From Dentipellis sp. KUC8613 (taxonomy: Eukaryota; Basidiomycota; Agaricomycetes; Russulales; Hericiaceae), in NCBI GenBank assembly GCA_002286715.1, contig NSJX01000027.1, forward strand, positions 186,001 through 250,000: a stretch of DNA of 64,000 nucleotides, in the 5' to 3' direction. Of the stretch, positions 42,596 to 55,104 are shown piece after piece. How positions within the stretch are numbered: the stretch's first letter is position 1; every line of letters begins with the position of its first letter. The position numbers were made by a program, and so were the translations under genes. The notes under the pieces were generated by a model. It made no database searches. It was not told where the DNA came from and saw only the letters and a list, made by a program, of their open reading frames with translations.

Positions 42596-43378
42596 ATGGA
42601 TCCCACTCCGCGCTCTCTCTTCACTCACGACATGACCACGGCGATGCGGTCCCACCCGCACCTCGCAAAGCCCATCACGACCAACTACCTCTCGCCCGCC
42701 GAGCGCGCCGCGCGGCGGCGCTCGGACGCCAAAGCATCTTACCTGCTCGACGTGCCGATCATCCGCATGGACGCCGGCGAATACGGGTACGAGTACGAGT
42801 ACGCGTGCACCCCGGACACGCTCCCGACACACGAGATGCGGGGGCGGTCGAGCCGGCTCAAGCGCGGGCTGCAGAAGGGCATCAGCAGCCTGGGCATATG
42901 GAAGCCCGTGCTCAGCCAGAGCAGGCGCAGGGAGATCCCGAGGCGGGCGGTCCTCCCGACGGTCTTTGCGCGCCATCATGGAGATAGAGAGCGGTCGCGC
43001 TCGCCGAGACCATTGCGCCGGACGCGCAGCGATACCTTCTCGCGGGCGGCCGTGCCATCAAAAGCCAGCTCAGTGGCACAGCAGGACGGGGTGGCGGGCG
43101 TGAGTGGGGAGGTGGTGTTTGAGAAGGAGAAGGAGAAGGGGCAGGGGGCGGAGGCGGGCTCTGTGAGCACGAACTGGGTGGAGTCGCTGTTTGGGCGGTA
43201 CGACTTGGAAGGGCCGGAGGTTATGGCTGTGGGGCGGGCGACGCCTATCAGTAGTAGCGGCAGCGAGGAGCAGAGCACGCTGGTCTCGCCTAGGCTGAGC
43301 TTGGACACTCAGGTCACCCAGGGTAGCCAGGGTTCCGGTTCGCCCTGGAACGCAGAGGAAGAGCCGTGCGCAGTTTGA
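42596..43378 (+). CDS. Hypothetical protein, 260 aa, disordered C-terminus
   Basis: Single exon from ATG 42596 to TGA 43378. I do not recognise the family. The N-terminal half has a conserved-looking stretch (TNYLSPAERAARRRSDAKAS, then LDVPIIRMDAGEYGYEYEY). A basic stretch, KRGLQKGISSLGIWKPVLSQ, and Arg/Ser clusters (ERSRSPRPLRRTRS) follow; these could serve nuclear localisation or RNA-related binding. The C-terminus is Ser/Gly/Glu-rich. No membrane segment or catalytic motif is visible. The promoter features and coding-like composition make it a likely real gene. Confidence 0.6.
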   Translation: MDPTPRSLFTHDMTTAMRSHPHLAKPITTNYLSPAERAARRRSDAKASYLLDVPIIRMDAGEYGYEYEYACTPDTLPTHEMRGRSSRLKRGLQKGISSLGIWKPVLSQSRRREIPRRAVLPTVFARHHGDRERSRSPRPLRRTRSDTFSRAAVPSKASSVAQQDGVAGVSGEVVFEKEKEKGQGAEAGSVSTNWVESLFGRYDLEGPEVMAVGRATPISSSGSEEQSTLVSPRLSLDTQVTQGSQGSGSPWNAEEEPCAV

Positions 43379-43785
43379 CGTCTTGTGCTCTCCGGGTGCG
43401 CAAGCTAGTTGAAGAGTCGTTGCTTCAAAGCCGAGGTGAGGATGGATGTCAGAAGGGTTCCATGGACGTGAGGGTAGGACCTGGACTGGTGTACGAGTGT
43501 GAGGGCCTGGACATGTGTAAATGTATGTGCTGATCCGTGGATGGATGGTGTAGATGTGCATGCTGTTGTGGAGAAGTAGGAGCGAGATGACATGAAAACA
43601 AAATATACCTATGCAGTATGTCCGATTAGTATAGCGTGGATCAAAGGAACACGAAATTCTTGAAGTGGCGATCAGCTGAAGAACAGTGATTATCAGGATA
43701 TATTCAAGGCGCGCGTCGTTACTGAGCATAATAAAGATACAGCATGCAGCAGACAGCGGAGACACACGAAGCCAAGGTGGTCGCT
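43379..43785. other. Convergent intergenic region
   Basis: About 400 bp between two converging genes; presumably both 3' untranslated regions. Nothing else was recognised. Confidence 0.5.
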
Positions 43786-45161
43786 TTAGAGCTTCGTCTT
43801 CAATTGCGATGTTGAAATCGCCTGGATCAAGGAAGTGTATATATTCTCAGCGACTGCTTGCGGATTCGTTTGCAGCACCTGGACGAAGGATTGAATATTG
43901 CAAGATTGACGCGAGTCCGGGCAAGACTCACAAAATGACCCTCTCCGTCTGCTGTAACGACTCCCTTGAATTTCCTACCGGCATCCTTCTCGACCAGATT
44001 GGACGAATTGTTCGCAGGACTGTCGAAGGGGTGAGAGGAGAGTTGGCAGTATGTGTGCCGCACTTACAGATAATCAGCTTTGGAGCCGAGTACAACATAC
44101 ACGGGAACGTTCGAGCAGAAGGTAGGAAGATAGGCCAACGCGTTCGAGCTACCCAGGACGCCCCGATACGTTGCCTACAATATAAGATGTAAATTATTAT
44201 GCCGAATTCTATGTTCTATTTTAGTAATTGATTTCGTACCGCTTCCTGAGACTTGCTGCACTTCAATGTGACTATTTTGTTCTTGGGCTGCCCCATGATT
44301 GAAACTTCTCGCAAGCCATAGCTCTACGTTCAGCACCAGTCAGCTTTGGTGCTGAGAGACAAGACACGATCCCACTTACGACATAGAGCTCCAAGACACG
44401 AGGATCCCACGATTTGGAGGAGCCACTTTTGATAGTCTTCAGTGCCTCCTCGCGATCGGGCCATACGTCAGGGTTCTCAGCCGCGAGTGCTGCCAAGGGA
44501 GATCTATAGGCCTTGTCCACCTCTGAACTCAGTAGCAGCGGCTCTATGAGCACCGCCGCCAGCCATGGAATCGTGGGCTGAATCATCCTCGACAAAATGC
44601 TAATTTCAAAGATTTTAAATCAGGGACGGTGGGGCAATCATGGTCCGTAGAGCTTACAGAGCCGTGGCGCCCAAAGAATGACCGACTCCGACGAGTCTTC
44701 GGGATTTGAAGTCGATATTCAGCCCTTCCCCGCGACCAGACAGTACGACGTGGATAGCTCGAGCGTAGTCTTCTACAGGGACTAGATGTGCATGAGTTAT
44801 TACTTCTCGAGACTGTACATACTCAAACGTAACACTCACAAACTGACGCGTATTCGGTCTTCAGCTTCTCCTCATTAAGCAAAGCACCCTCCCCATGATT
44901 CGGGCACTCTATAGCCCATGCCTCCCGTACCTTGAACGAGTACTTGCTGATGGAGCTCGCAGTGGCGTTAACTCCATACAACTCTTCCAGGACAGGCTCC
45001 CATTGCTCATTGTGCGAACCCACGGCGTGGGTCAAGACCAAAGTGAGCGCGTCATCGTCCGTTGCGTCGAAACCCGGCGACCAGTATCGTTTGACCGAGA
45101 TCAGCAAGGGGTATTGCGGACGTGCATCAACCACGAAAGATTCAGACTCGATGCGAGGCAT
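43786..45161 (-). CDS. Alpha/beta hydrolase
   Basis: Seven exons: 45161-44840, 44781-44658, 44599-44380, 44323-44240, 44174-44068, 44019-43932 and 43878-43786; 345 residues with consistent phases. The serine hydrolase fold is shown by the oxyanion strand LVLTHAVGSHNEQWEPV, the nucleophile elbow GHSLGATAL, the acid-bearing strand YVVLGSKADYL and the catalytic His in ADGEGHFV. No signal peptide is seen. Many basidiomycete genomes carry several members of this cytosolic family, whose substrates are unknown; some act on esters or lactones. It is divergent from the Hikeshi gene. The exon 4 acceptor was set where SYGLREVS restores the family strand. Confidence 0.88.
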
Positions 45162-45675
45162 TGACGAGATTGACTAGAAAGAGTGGTCGTGTGAGCTGTT
45201 TGGCGACTCTGGGTTGGGAGAAAGATGGCTTACGATTATCTGGGCCACTCACAACGATCGAATGATGAGCAAACCCGCAGCCTGAGAACTTATAGAACGC
45301 GAGCAAGGGGATAGGATATTTGTATCACATGATGAAATTATAAGCAACTCCGAGGACTTAGGGAACCAGCTTAGCCAGCAGGGGTGGTATCGAGTCGAAG
45401 AGCGGCATGCCGTCGCTGCTGATATTCCTCGGGTTTGACGGAGAGCGATTAAGAAGTGATAGAGGGAAGGAGCAAGCTTCAAGTTGCTCTTTTCGTCTGC
45501 CTTGAGGCGGCCAAACGCGTCGCGGGCTATCAGCCACATCTTGCAATTGCCCTCGACGGAACCAACATGAACTTTCTAGAGTCTCCGTCTCTTGTGAACC
45601 GTCTCCACTTGGCCACGGGCTTTGTCTCGTAAACTCTCTTCGACTTCCCTCTCGCCACACGCTCGAATTGTCAGA
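45162..45675. other. Divergent promoter region (hydrolase / Hikeshi)
   Basis: About 510 bp between two divergent starts. Open frames on the minus strand here have no recognised motif. Confidence 0.5.
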
Positions 45676-46407
45676 ATGTTCGGATGCTGCGTTGCGGGCC
45701 GCCTGCTTCAAACCAATCTCCAACAGATCGACGAGACCCATGCAGCCTTCGAGCTGCAGCAGGCGGGATCCATAAATCACATATGTGTGTTTCTTTTGGG
45801 GACAGGTAAGTAGCCCGCAATGCATCCATTTGTTGTTCATCCAGATGCGATGTAATTGCAGTACCTTTCCCTGAGGGCTACGGAGCGACGGTTCACTTCT
45901 TCTGGCCAGGAAAAGGCTTTCAGCTTCTTGGAATGTACGACCCGCCATCTATTTCTCGCTCTACAACCGTGAACTTATGATCACATCAGGCTCTCCAACG
46001 AAAAGCCCTCCGCCATCTTCCGATTACGTGGAACTTTCTCCAGTGCCCAGGCTACAGCGGCGCACGCTGCGTTCTCCAACAATGCACAACCCTCGCTCGA
46101 CCCCAGTAAAGACGTGACCGCCGTCCTCGGTCTCGCAATTGAACCACTTCCTCAAATTCTCGCACAAGTAGCCAGTCTGCCATCTGCAGTCGTGAAGCCA
46201 TCCCCAGCAGTACCCGACGCCACACTACTCGCAGAGAAGATCGTGAAGCATCTCTTCCACTATGTCTCTGGGTTTATATCCGGAAGCGGTAGCTCAACCG
46301 TGACGCCCGATAGCCTCGTGCCGATGAGCTTGATCGCGAGATGGTACGAGCAGTTCATAGGGAAGGTGAAGGCGGGAGGGATTGCATTCTTGGATAGGCA
46401 GGAGTGA
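45676..46407 (+). CDS. OPI10: Hikeshi/OPI10 family Hsp70 nuclear import carrier
   Basis: Small conserved carrier that brings Hsp70 into the nucleus after heat stress in animals; the yeast homologue is OPI10. Three exons, 45676-45805, 45862-45934 and 45990-46407, give 206 residues, against about 197 in human. The N-terminus MFGCCVAGRLLQTNLQQID, the strand INHICVFLLGTVPFPEGYG, the QLLGMLSNEKPSAIFRL segment and the C-terminal WYEQFIGKVKAGGIAFL match the family from end to end. The FPEG loop implicated in FG-nucleoporin and Hsp70 binding is intact. Start chosen at the conserved MFG; upstream in-frame ATGs are not conserved. Confidence 0.94.
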
Positions 46408-48139
46408 ATGAATGTAAGTTTACACTCGACCTTGAATGAGATCTTGGTGCTGAAGCTCTCATACGACAGCAGGGAATGGAGGAAGTCATATTTTCTTGTA
46501 GTTTCAGGTTGATCGAATCTACCTGCGCAGTACCGTTCAACCCATCAAAGAACGGCAGATGGCTTTCGATCTGAGCAGATCTAAGTCAAAGCAGTAAGAT
46601 ATTCGTCTTACTCCCAGTGTCGAGTGCGAATCTGTTTCAGTTTCCGTGCTGCCTTTAGCCTTCAGCGACCACCGATCTAGATCTAAGGCCTGCCCACCTC
46701 AGAACCTGCAAATCTGTGTTCGCCGCGGCTCCGAAGCTATTCCCAACCGAAAGTGTCGCAATCAGCACGATTACTTGCCCAGACGCAGTGGCAACCTTCG
46801 CCTCACACGTTTGCGAAGGACGATGCCGTACGTAGTGCGCTCACATGCCTCCAAATGTCCATCGTCCTTATCTGCGGCCCCCGCGGACCTTCGGAGACGA
46901 AGACAATCCGCATTCCTATGTTCCGTGCACGGGTCAGCAGTCTCCATTCATCCTCACTTGCCTCCGATGGCAGCGATGCCGCAGAGCCTTTCGGCCTTTT
47001 ACGCGCTAAGTATTCCGCACCCATGAACAGGATTGTGATTGACAGCCGTCGGTGGCTGATTTACAATGTCCCGTGTGTTGGCACTGTGGCTATCAAGATA
47101 CGCCCTGCAGCTGCTCGTCTGTTAAATTTCCGTCTCGCGGTATTGCAGCTCTTCATTTTTGACTGTTATAGCATAGCATAGCATAGCATCAAATCAGCCA
47201 AAACCGCCCTTACTTTTCGCCTCTTAGTCGGTTCTGGACTTCGACCAACGCAAATATCTGTCTCGAGGTAACATGTACAGCTTGTTCCCGACAACATTCG
47301 ACACCTGGTTGATTCTAGGTTTCAGATCTCGTTGATCGGCGTTGACAAGCTAATCTGGCTATACAGGGCGCGGTCACGGACCTTCTCTAGAAGTCGAGAC
47401 CGCAAGCCTTCAATGGATCAATGGATCAATTCTTCGCGCCACGGATCATCGGCGAAACCCCTTCTCCATTCGCATCTTCAACCCGCGGTGTCACTGACCA
47501 GCGACCTTGTCCGGAACTACGTCCACTGGCACCTCTCACTTCCGCTCAGTCTTCGCATGTCTGATCACTCATGTCCGCACAGTGACGTCGGGCAGCGTCG
47601 ACCTGTAGGCTATACCCGCACACGCTGCCTTAATGCGGCCACAGGTGACGCTGTCGGACGGAAATTTAGGGCGGATATGGCGAAACGGAATGAATGGCCG
47701 TTGCGGCCCTGACATCGCCTTTGTCGAATTTCTACTCGCACGCAATGCTAGACCGTGGCCCCCGGGATAATCTGAAAATCCACAATCGGTGTAGCAGCAG
47801 CAAATATCTTGAAGGTCGTGTTTCATTTGTGCGACACGACCGACTTGGTATGCGCCTCATGGCCTATTTTTCTATTATTTAATATGCCTTTTCATGTAGA
47901 GAGATATTTGTCGCCATGCTACAGATATACATCTCCTAACGAACCAGAAGCGGCTCGACCTCGTTGATTCATCCACTAGCAGGATCCATGCCGAATAACT
48001 TCAAGTACCGATGATATACAATGCAAATCTATCTACGTGACTACAACATTTCCGTGTACAATTTCCGCGTTTTGCCCAGACCAATGGAATTCAGCCCTGC
48101 CGCCCTTTACCATTTTCATCCCACCGCTGTGCCTGCCTA
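46408..48139. other. 1.7-kb region without a recognisable gene
   Basis: Between the converging ends of the Hikeshi gene and the first desaturase gene. Contains a short tandem tract of a gcata unit at about 47165-47190. Several open frames of 60-140 residues occur on both strands, but none has a motif or splice-consistent extension. No TIR, LTR or tRNA was seen. Confidence 0.45.
47167..47190. repeat. Short tandem repeat, gcata unit
   Basis: Four adjacent copies of a 5-bp unit. A simple microsatellite without evident function. Confidence 0.7.
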
Positions 48140-49982
48140 TTATATTTCCGCCTTCGCCGCAGCCTTCCAATCAGTGGAAAGACGCCGCTGCGTGACGCCA
48201 TCTTTATTCTTGTAGAACACGATGTCGCCCTCGTCCTCAATGAAGCAGCACTCGGTGAACGAGCGGTATAAGGCCCGGAACGTATTCTGCAATGCGCAGA
48301 TCAGCTTCAATATTCAATATCCGCAAATCATGAATTCGGTGTGCTTACTGTGGAGTCGTAATTATAGTCGTCCTTGAGGACACGCTTGATACATTCCGTG
48401 ACCTGAGGCTGGTTGTCTATGAATCGATAACGAAGCGCCCATCTCAGTTTTGAATATCACGCGGACAGCCTCGACAAAGTGCCTTGCTTCGAAGACTTAG
48501 GGACTTACAGAATGGGATGGCCGAGAAGAGATGGTGGGCAACGTGGTCGTGGGAGACCTAGAGGATGTCAGCGCCTCTCGTGACGATGGAGCCAGTATGG
48601 CTGAAATGAGCAGCGCGTACATTGTGCAGGAAAAATCTCCCGGCCCAGCCAAGGAGCGGGCGATCCACGGTGGCGATGGCGCCGCGTACGAACGTCCATT
48701 CTTTCGAGCGGTAATGCGGGACAGTGGGGTCCGAGTGGTGCAGGAATGTGAGAAGGACGATCCAGTTATTTGCCAGCTAATCCCGAGTGATGTGTAAGCC
48801 GTCAGCATGCACGAGTAGTGGGGGTGCGTAGTATGCGGGGTGAAGTGCTTACCAGGTAGGGTATAATGTACAATTTGCAGACATTGCCTGCGCCCATGGA
48901 GCGACTGCACCAGAACAGCACACTGGCCATGGCTGACAGTCCTATGTTTGAGGCGATGACGCCGGAACGCTCATGGGGCTTGAACAGCGCAGATGAAGGG
49001 GAGAAATGCTGCATTACACGTTGGAATGTGAGCCCGCATCGCCGGAAGGTATCTAAGTCAGCGCTCACATTGGTACCCTCGGGATAGCTCGGGGATCCCA
49101 TGGCATTATATGCCAGATACGCATGCCATCCGAAAGCTTGCATCAGCAGCATGCGACCGAGCGTGTATAAAGGCGTTTCTTCGAACAGCTCGTGGTAGTC
49201 GGTGGCACGGGATTTTTCTGGTGGGGGAAGAGAATACTGCGCGCGAGTGCGGGGAACGTAATTTTCGTCGCGTTCCACGGAGCTGGTAGCTTTCTGCGTA
49301 TTCAATCAAGTGCTTGAGAAAGAGTGGTCGGTTGTGAGGCAGGATGAACGTACGTGGTGAGCTCGGTGCGTCGAGCGCCAAGAGTAATATGGCACGAGCA
49401 GAAACTACATATCACATCGGCGTTGGTCATTCTCCACAGAAATTCGCAGACAAATCTCACCGTGTGAAGAGAAAATCCTACCACATGATTGACCCAACGG
49501 TAATCTGACAACGTGCCGTGCCCTGCTTCATGACCTGTACACCGGTGGCATCAGCAATCGTATCTCAAAGAAAAGATAGGGTGGCATATCGTACCCAAGC
49601 ACCACCAGCCCGCGAGAGCTAGCCCTTGGAACCACCAATATGCGGTCCACAAAGCATAACCTACGATCTGAAGCGCCGCTTGGTTGAGTCGTAGACTTCT
49701 TGACAGCAGTTGCAACAAGGTATCGATATGTCGCGCGGCCGAGTAGAGCACAATAGAGACACCTATATCCCGCGCGACGAAGAAAATGCCTTTCAAAGTC
49801 GACTTTTTGTAAAGTTCTCTCGGCACGACAGCGTGGAGGTCTGCTAAAGTGATCTGGATAGGGCAGAGATCCTATGTGTGAGAATTCTGATCTGTCTATG
49901 GCTGACAACTGACCTGAGGAGGCAGAAAGTCTGTCCTTTTGCGTTCTAGATATTCTGCAGAATCATGGAAGCAAGAGAACAT
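48140..49982 (-). CDS. Delta-12-type fatty acid desaturase, HEAGH variant
   Basis: Membrane-bound di-iron desaturase that introduces a double bond into an acyl chain in the ER. About nine exons, about 417 residues; the start was taken at ATG 49982 and the stop at 48140-48142. The three histidine boxes are HEAGH (spliced at 49557), HRAHH in STHRAHH, and HVAHH in SHDHVAHHLFSAIP. ERDENYVPRTR and FLHHSDPTVPHYRSKEW are typical family stretches. Box 1 has Ala where the paralogue at 52992-54677 has Cys. The first 23 residues (MFSCFHDSAEYLERK) are the least certain part; an upstream non-coding exon is possible. It is divergent from the EMB8-like hydrolase gene. Confidence 0.9.
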
Positions 49983-50411
49983 GGTGAACTGAGGCCTGAG
50001 AAGATGGAAAGCTGGACGAGTACTCACGAGGATTGCGACGTTATAACCAGCTGGGGGAATTTGTCAAGTCCCCGTAATTGTTCGAGAATGCGGCGACCCT
50101 GTGTCTCCTACAATTTCCTGCCATGAAGCTATGGATAAATCCATGTCGGTGATGATATGTTGTGACGGGCAGCGCGAGAACTTCAAGTCGCCTATGAACC
50201 GACGTGTCGGCCATACGAAGGGGACCCCGTGCACCCGTTGAGCCAGACTACTGGCCTCGGCAAATGCCGAGAGCTTTCGTCCAGTTCATTTTCTTCCCGC
50301 CATGCAGCGACCCTGCCATCCTATGATCTTACACTGCTTGTTCGCTTCTGAGAAGCCTCGTTTCAGTACATAATTCAGCTTCAGCAGCATGGGTCGAACA
50401 CTGCATCGATA
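49983..50411. other. Divergent promoter region (desaturase / EMB8-like hydrolase)
   Basis: About 430 bp shared by two lipid-metabolism genes. No clear TATA box or operator was recognised. Confidence 0.45.
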
Positions 50412-52171
50412 ATGTCCTTCTTCGTGGCAGCCTTGAGGTCCAATCACTGCCAGCAGCTGCCAACCAGTCTTAGCGGCGACCACTTTCTACCCCAAAACTT
50501 GACTCCGATACTCCTGGCGATTGTTACTTTGTGCTCGCTGATATATTCTCGATTAACACCACGATCTGGATCTGTGCACCTATTTTTCTCCGCTCCATCG
50601 GAGGTTCTTGCTCGAAGTTCTTCGGACTTCGGTGATGACAGGCAACTCATAGATATTTTGCGTAGCAAAGCGGACTCGCTATTCAATCCGCAGTATGCCT
50701 TCTCTCCTGTTCTATGGCTTTTCGGGTGAGTGGCCTTCCATGCTTCCTTGAGGCCACGACTCAACGCAAGCTTATTTGACAGCGGCCATGCCCAAACCAT
50801 TTACACGTCAATGAGCGACGATCTCGAAGTCGACGAGATAGAGTATGAGCGGTGAGATGATATGTATCTACTCAATCTCAATTAAGGGCACTCATCGCGA
50901 GCTGTTTCCAGCACCCTCATCCGATTGTCCGATGGAGGTATGCATGGAACCTGTCCACGTATCAAACACGATCTAAATTCAATTGGCAGGTACTCTAGCG
51001 ATCGATGTGGTTCCATCCGACTCGACCTCTTCAAATGCCACCAGCCCTGTGCTGCTGGTGACACACGGTCTCACGGGCGGGTCGCACGAAGCGTATGTCC
51101 GAGCGGCGATCAAGCACCTTACTTCTCTGAGGCTTGACTGCGGCGTCACCTTCGCAATTGTAGTTCTGAACTCACGGGGTTGCAACCAAACTCCAGTGAC
51201 AAGTCCTAAATTGAGTCATGTCAGTGTCGTTCTCATTGGTCATATGCTACGGAGTTACTGATATGCCACAACTTTGCAGGCCGGAGTCACTGATGATATC
51301 CGCCACGCAATTCTATGGATCTCTGCGTCGTTTCCCACGTCGCCGATATACGGTCTGGGTAAGTTATCGCATTGTACCGCTCGGCAGAGACCATGAGGGA
51401 GACCATGAGAATTGATTGCTTCTCGACCCTGCAGGTTTCTCCGTGGGCGCCAACACGCTGACAAAATACGCTGGAGAAGAAGGCGACACTTGTCCACTTA
51501 GTGCAATAGTCAGTGTTGCAAACGTGTGGGATTTCGTGCGCGGGAGTCGCTACATCGAGCACGGCCCTGCATTCAGTTTTGGTTGGCTCTACTCCCTCGT
51601 TCTAGGTAACGCTTTGCGGAACCTTCTTTCAACGCATAGAGAGGCCTTCAAGAATTCTCCCCACAGCTCACAGCTAGGTGCAATCTTCAAATCACGCTTT
51701 GTCACCCTCCGCCAGTACCATGACAGTGTCACGTCGCTGTTGTACGGATTCGCGGGCGCGGATGATTACTACGCCCAGATCAGCTCTGCTCGATACATAT
51801 CCAAGATCCGAATACCTTTTCTCGGACTGAACGCCGCAGACGACCCCGTTACTGGCCCAGACACACTTCCCGTATGTGATGCCTTGGCAAACCCGTGGAT
51901 AGTGCTGGCGCAGACAGACAAAGGCGGACATCTTGGGTGGTTTGAGCGGGGGCCCGACGGAGCGATCTGCAAGTGGTATGTGAAGCCTGTCGGCGACTTT
52001 CTCAGGGCAATGGTTGATGTACGGGCCCCTTCCGTTACTCCGATGCGTCATCTGATCGAACCACACTCGCAGTATAACCTTGCTCCGCGCCCTCAAATCA
52101 AGGTCGAATATTTGGGTGATACGGTTCGCCAGCATGGACGCACGGATATATCATACGTAGAAGTGCGTTGA
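50412..52171 (+). CDS. EMB8/ABHD1-3-type alpha/beta hydrolase
   Basis: Relative of yeast Eht1/Eeb1/YMR210W and animal ABHD1-3, which act as acyltransferases, esterases or phospholipases on acyl chains. Exons begin 50412-50725, 50783-50851 and 50912-50937 (a 26-nt exon); the fourth starts at 50990, and others follow up to the stop at 52171. A membrane segment (LTPILLAIVTLCSLIY) sits near residue 35. GGHAQTIYTS, RTLIRLSDGGTLAIDVV, the oxyanion region THGLTGGSHEAY, the nucleophile elbow LGFSVGAN, the acid in NAADDPVTGPD and the catalytic His in GGHLGWF are all present. The location between two desaturase genes supports a role with fatty acyl groups. Confidence 0.9.
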
Positions 52172-52991
52172 TTCTCGGCAGAATGTAAATTGGCCGTGTA
52201 TCTTTCGGACAAGTGTGAACGTGCCCACCTACTCCGCTGAATTGTTCCGTCTGTTCGCTTGCAAGTCTGATCTATCGATTTCTTCAAGATAATGCTCTTC
52301 GGGGCGCAATGCACAGAATGGCTCGTCAACACGTTCAAGCCCCCGAGGCAGCTCTAGGTACCAAAAGCCTAAATGACATTAACAAGCCTGCAGCGAAGAT
52401 CTCACCGATATGAAATCTTGGTACAGTCGTGGATCAAATATGAACCAAGATACGCGCACGTACACGTGGATCTCTTGGTGGATCCATGAGATCCATGCCT
52501 CCACTCAATTGACGGTACTATGCATCATCTCAGTCGCAGCCTCCGCCAGCATCGCGGACGGCGGCAATCTGCGTTCAACAAGTCACCGAGGCATGTTCGG
52601 GAAGACGCAACCGATTCAATGGCAAGTTTGAAGATATATTAACCCGGCGCATCGCTTTTCACACGACTCCCGGAACCTATGAATGCAGAAATGCTTTGCA
52701 GACGTACGCCGTGCAGCATGGAGGTATGCACAGGGACGGTATACTAGGTCAACATGGGAAGGCATCATATTCCGCTTCGCAGGGCCCGCTAATGCAGTCC
52801 TCGAAGTCCCCGTGACAGTGCTTCCCAGCTATGTTCAGCCCTTGAATCATGTCGGGCTGCCAGGTTTCATCAGAGAGTGTTCCGTGGGCCTAGGAAAAGC
52901 ATAGCAGTACAAAACAAATTATATTGCCGCCGGTCTATATCAACCCAGGGATGTCAACTACGACTCACAGTACCCCACCCCATCTGGCACA
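52172..52991. other. Intergenic region between hydrolase and second desaturase
   Basis: About 820 bp between two plus-strand genes. Short frames at 52410-52631 and 52683-52904 are not supported by motifs. It presumably contains the desaturase promoter. Confidence 0.45.
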
Positions 52992-54677
52992 ATGGATACT
53001 ACAACTCCCGTCACCACGGATCCGCATACCACCGAGGAGCGCGTTTGTCGCAGTGACAACGCTGTTCCCGAATTCGAGCCAATGACATTGTGAGTGAATC
53101 GCCCCGCACCTCGTCATGGCTTTCATGCACTCACGCGAGCCTTGCCGAGACAGTTCGATGAACGACATTCGAAGAGCCATTCCGACGCGGTTGTTCGAGC
53201 GAAATACTGCGACAAGCATGCGTTATTTGGCCAGGGATATGGCGATGGCCGCAGTTTTGTGGAGGCTTGCTCTTTGCATCGACCCGCTACTGGGATCAGA
53301 TAGAAATATCCCTTTGGTTGGACGCGAGATGTTGCGATGGCTGGGTTGGGCATTGTAGTAAGTAATCCCTATTGATCGCATGGACACCAATCTTACATCT
53401 ATTGGTGGTAGTTGGTGGTTTCAAGGCCTCGTCTTCACCGGGATTTGGGTCGTCGGCCATGAGGTAAACCACATCGACCTCGGAGCATTTGTATACAACG
53501 ACTGATGACTTGTTCTAGTGCGGACACGGGGCTTTCTCTGAAAGCAAGATTGTTTGCGATATATTTGGATACGTACGTATGTCTTTTCCTCAGTATAGAC
53601 TACTATTGACATGCCCCTCAGGTCCTACACACACTCCTGTGGACCCCGTACTTTAGCTGGAAAATATCGCACCATCGGCATCACAGTAATCACGCCTCAA
53701 TGGAAAGGGATGAAGTCTACGTACCGAAAACTAGAAGCGATCTTGGAATTCCACAGGACATCGGTCAACCCATAGATTATGAAGAGTACTTTGGCGACAC
53801 TCCCCTCTACACACTGTTCATGCTCGTCCGGCAACAGCTACTGGCTTTTCCGTCCTATCTTTGTGGGTCATTGGTGATTGTCTATTGTAGGGGGCGATGA
53901 GCTAACAGCGTACAACCAGTGTTCAATGTTTCGGGCCAAAAGAGCTATCCACCCGGGACTAATCATTTTGATCGTAAGTTTTCCTGTTTGTGTACAATAA
54001 AGCATTGCTTACCTGTCATTCTCAAGCTCGATCAATCCTCTTTACAAAAAAGCAAAGGAATGCTGTCATCGCCTCCAACCTCGGGATTGCTGCGATGATC
54101 CTCGGGGTGCAATGGGCCTGCGCCCAATTTGGCGCAGCAGCGGTGCTGAAGTATTACGGGATCCCCTGGCTCTGCGTGACGCACTGGTTCATCATGATAA
54201 CGTACCTGCACCACACCGACCCAGATCTGCCGCACTATCGCAATAAGGAATGGAGTTATCAACGAGGCGCAGCAGCGACCGTGGACCGACCTTTTCTGGG
54301 ATGGCAGGGCCGTTTCTTCCTACACGATGTCGCCCATTTCCATGTGGTCCATCACTTCTTCCCGAGGATGCCATGGTGTACGTCACAGATCCGATATGAT
54401 TTGACCTCGTGTCTGAGATATTTTGCAGACCATGGCGCAGAGGCGACCCAATACCTGAGAGAGTTTATCGGTGAACACTACATGTTCTCAGATAAACCCG
54501 TGTTCAAGGCGTTGTGGGACAACTACAATAATTGCCAGTTTGTCGAAGACGATGGTTCGCCGTCATCTATGCCCTGCCACCACGATTGACCTGCTGACAG
54601 GACACGTTGCAGGAGACATTCTGTTCTACCGAGACAAGACGGGTAGAGCACAACGCCAACCTCCCAAGTTTCATTGA
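52992..54677 (+). CDS. Delta-12-type fatty acid desaturase, HECGH form
   Basis: Paralogue of the desaturase at 48140-49982, in the opposite orientation. Multi-exon; the first exon is 52992-53089, the second begins after an acceptor at 53153 and restores [12 protein letters not shown], and the last carries [20 protein letters not shown] to the stop at 54675-54677. His box 1, GHECGHG, is split by an intron between HE and CGH; box 2 is SHHRHHSNH; box 3 is [38 protein letters not shown] and [12 protein letters not shown] are typical of the family. The N-terminus is short (about 33 residues) and hydrophilic. Box 1 matches the standard fungal delta-12 form, so this is the more conventional of the pair. 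Confidence 0.9.
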
Positions 54678-55104
54678 GCGACGAAAGCAGACTGAGGGTC
54701 CGTTAGGCGAGGAGCGAACAGATAACAGGATTGTAGTAGACGGTCGGAGCATTTGAGATGGATTGTACGATGATCGAAGGCTCTTTGACATTTCACGACG
54801 GCGATTGAGATCACGCTTTGGAGAATAAGAGTTCATATAAGATCAATGGATTAAAATCTTCATAGAACAGCACTTACTTTAACTAGAGATGCAGAGCTTG
54901 TCTTTCGAGTCGTGGCCTAGCTTCGCAAACAGCCGATTGCGACGGGATTTGCCGAGATCCGACCTAATGCGCATGACTTGTCCTGCTGCTCACTCGGGCT
55001 TTCACTCTACACTGTACGCGAATCATAGCACATTTACTCTCAATCTGCTCTCATAAGGCCTCGTGTTCAACGTCTTAGCCACATACGACCGAAACTGGCC
55101 CACC
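54678..55104. other. Intergenic region before the USP-like gene
   Basis: About 430 bp between two plus-strand genes; nothing recognised apart from the presumed promoter. Confidence 0.45.
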
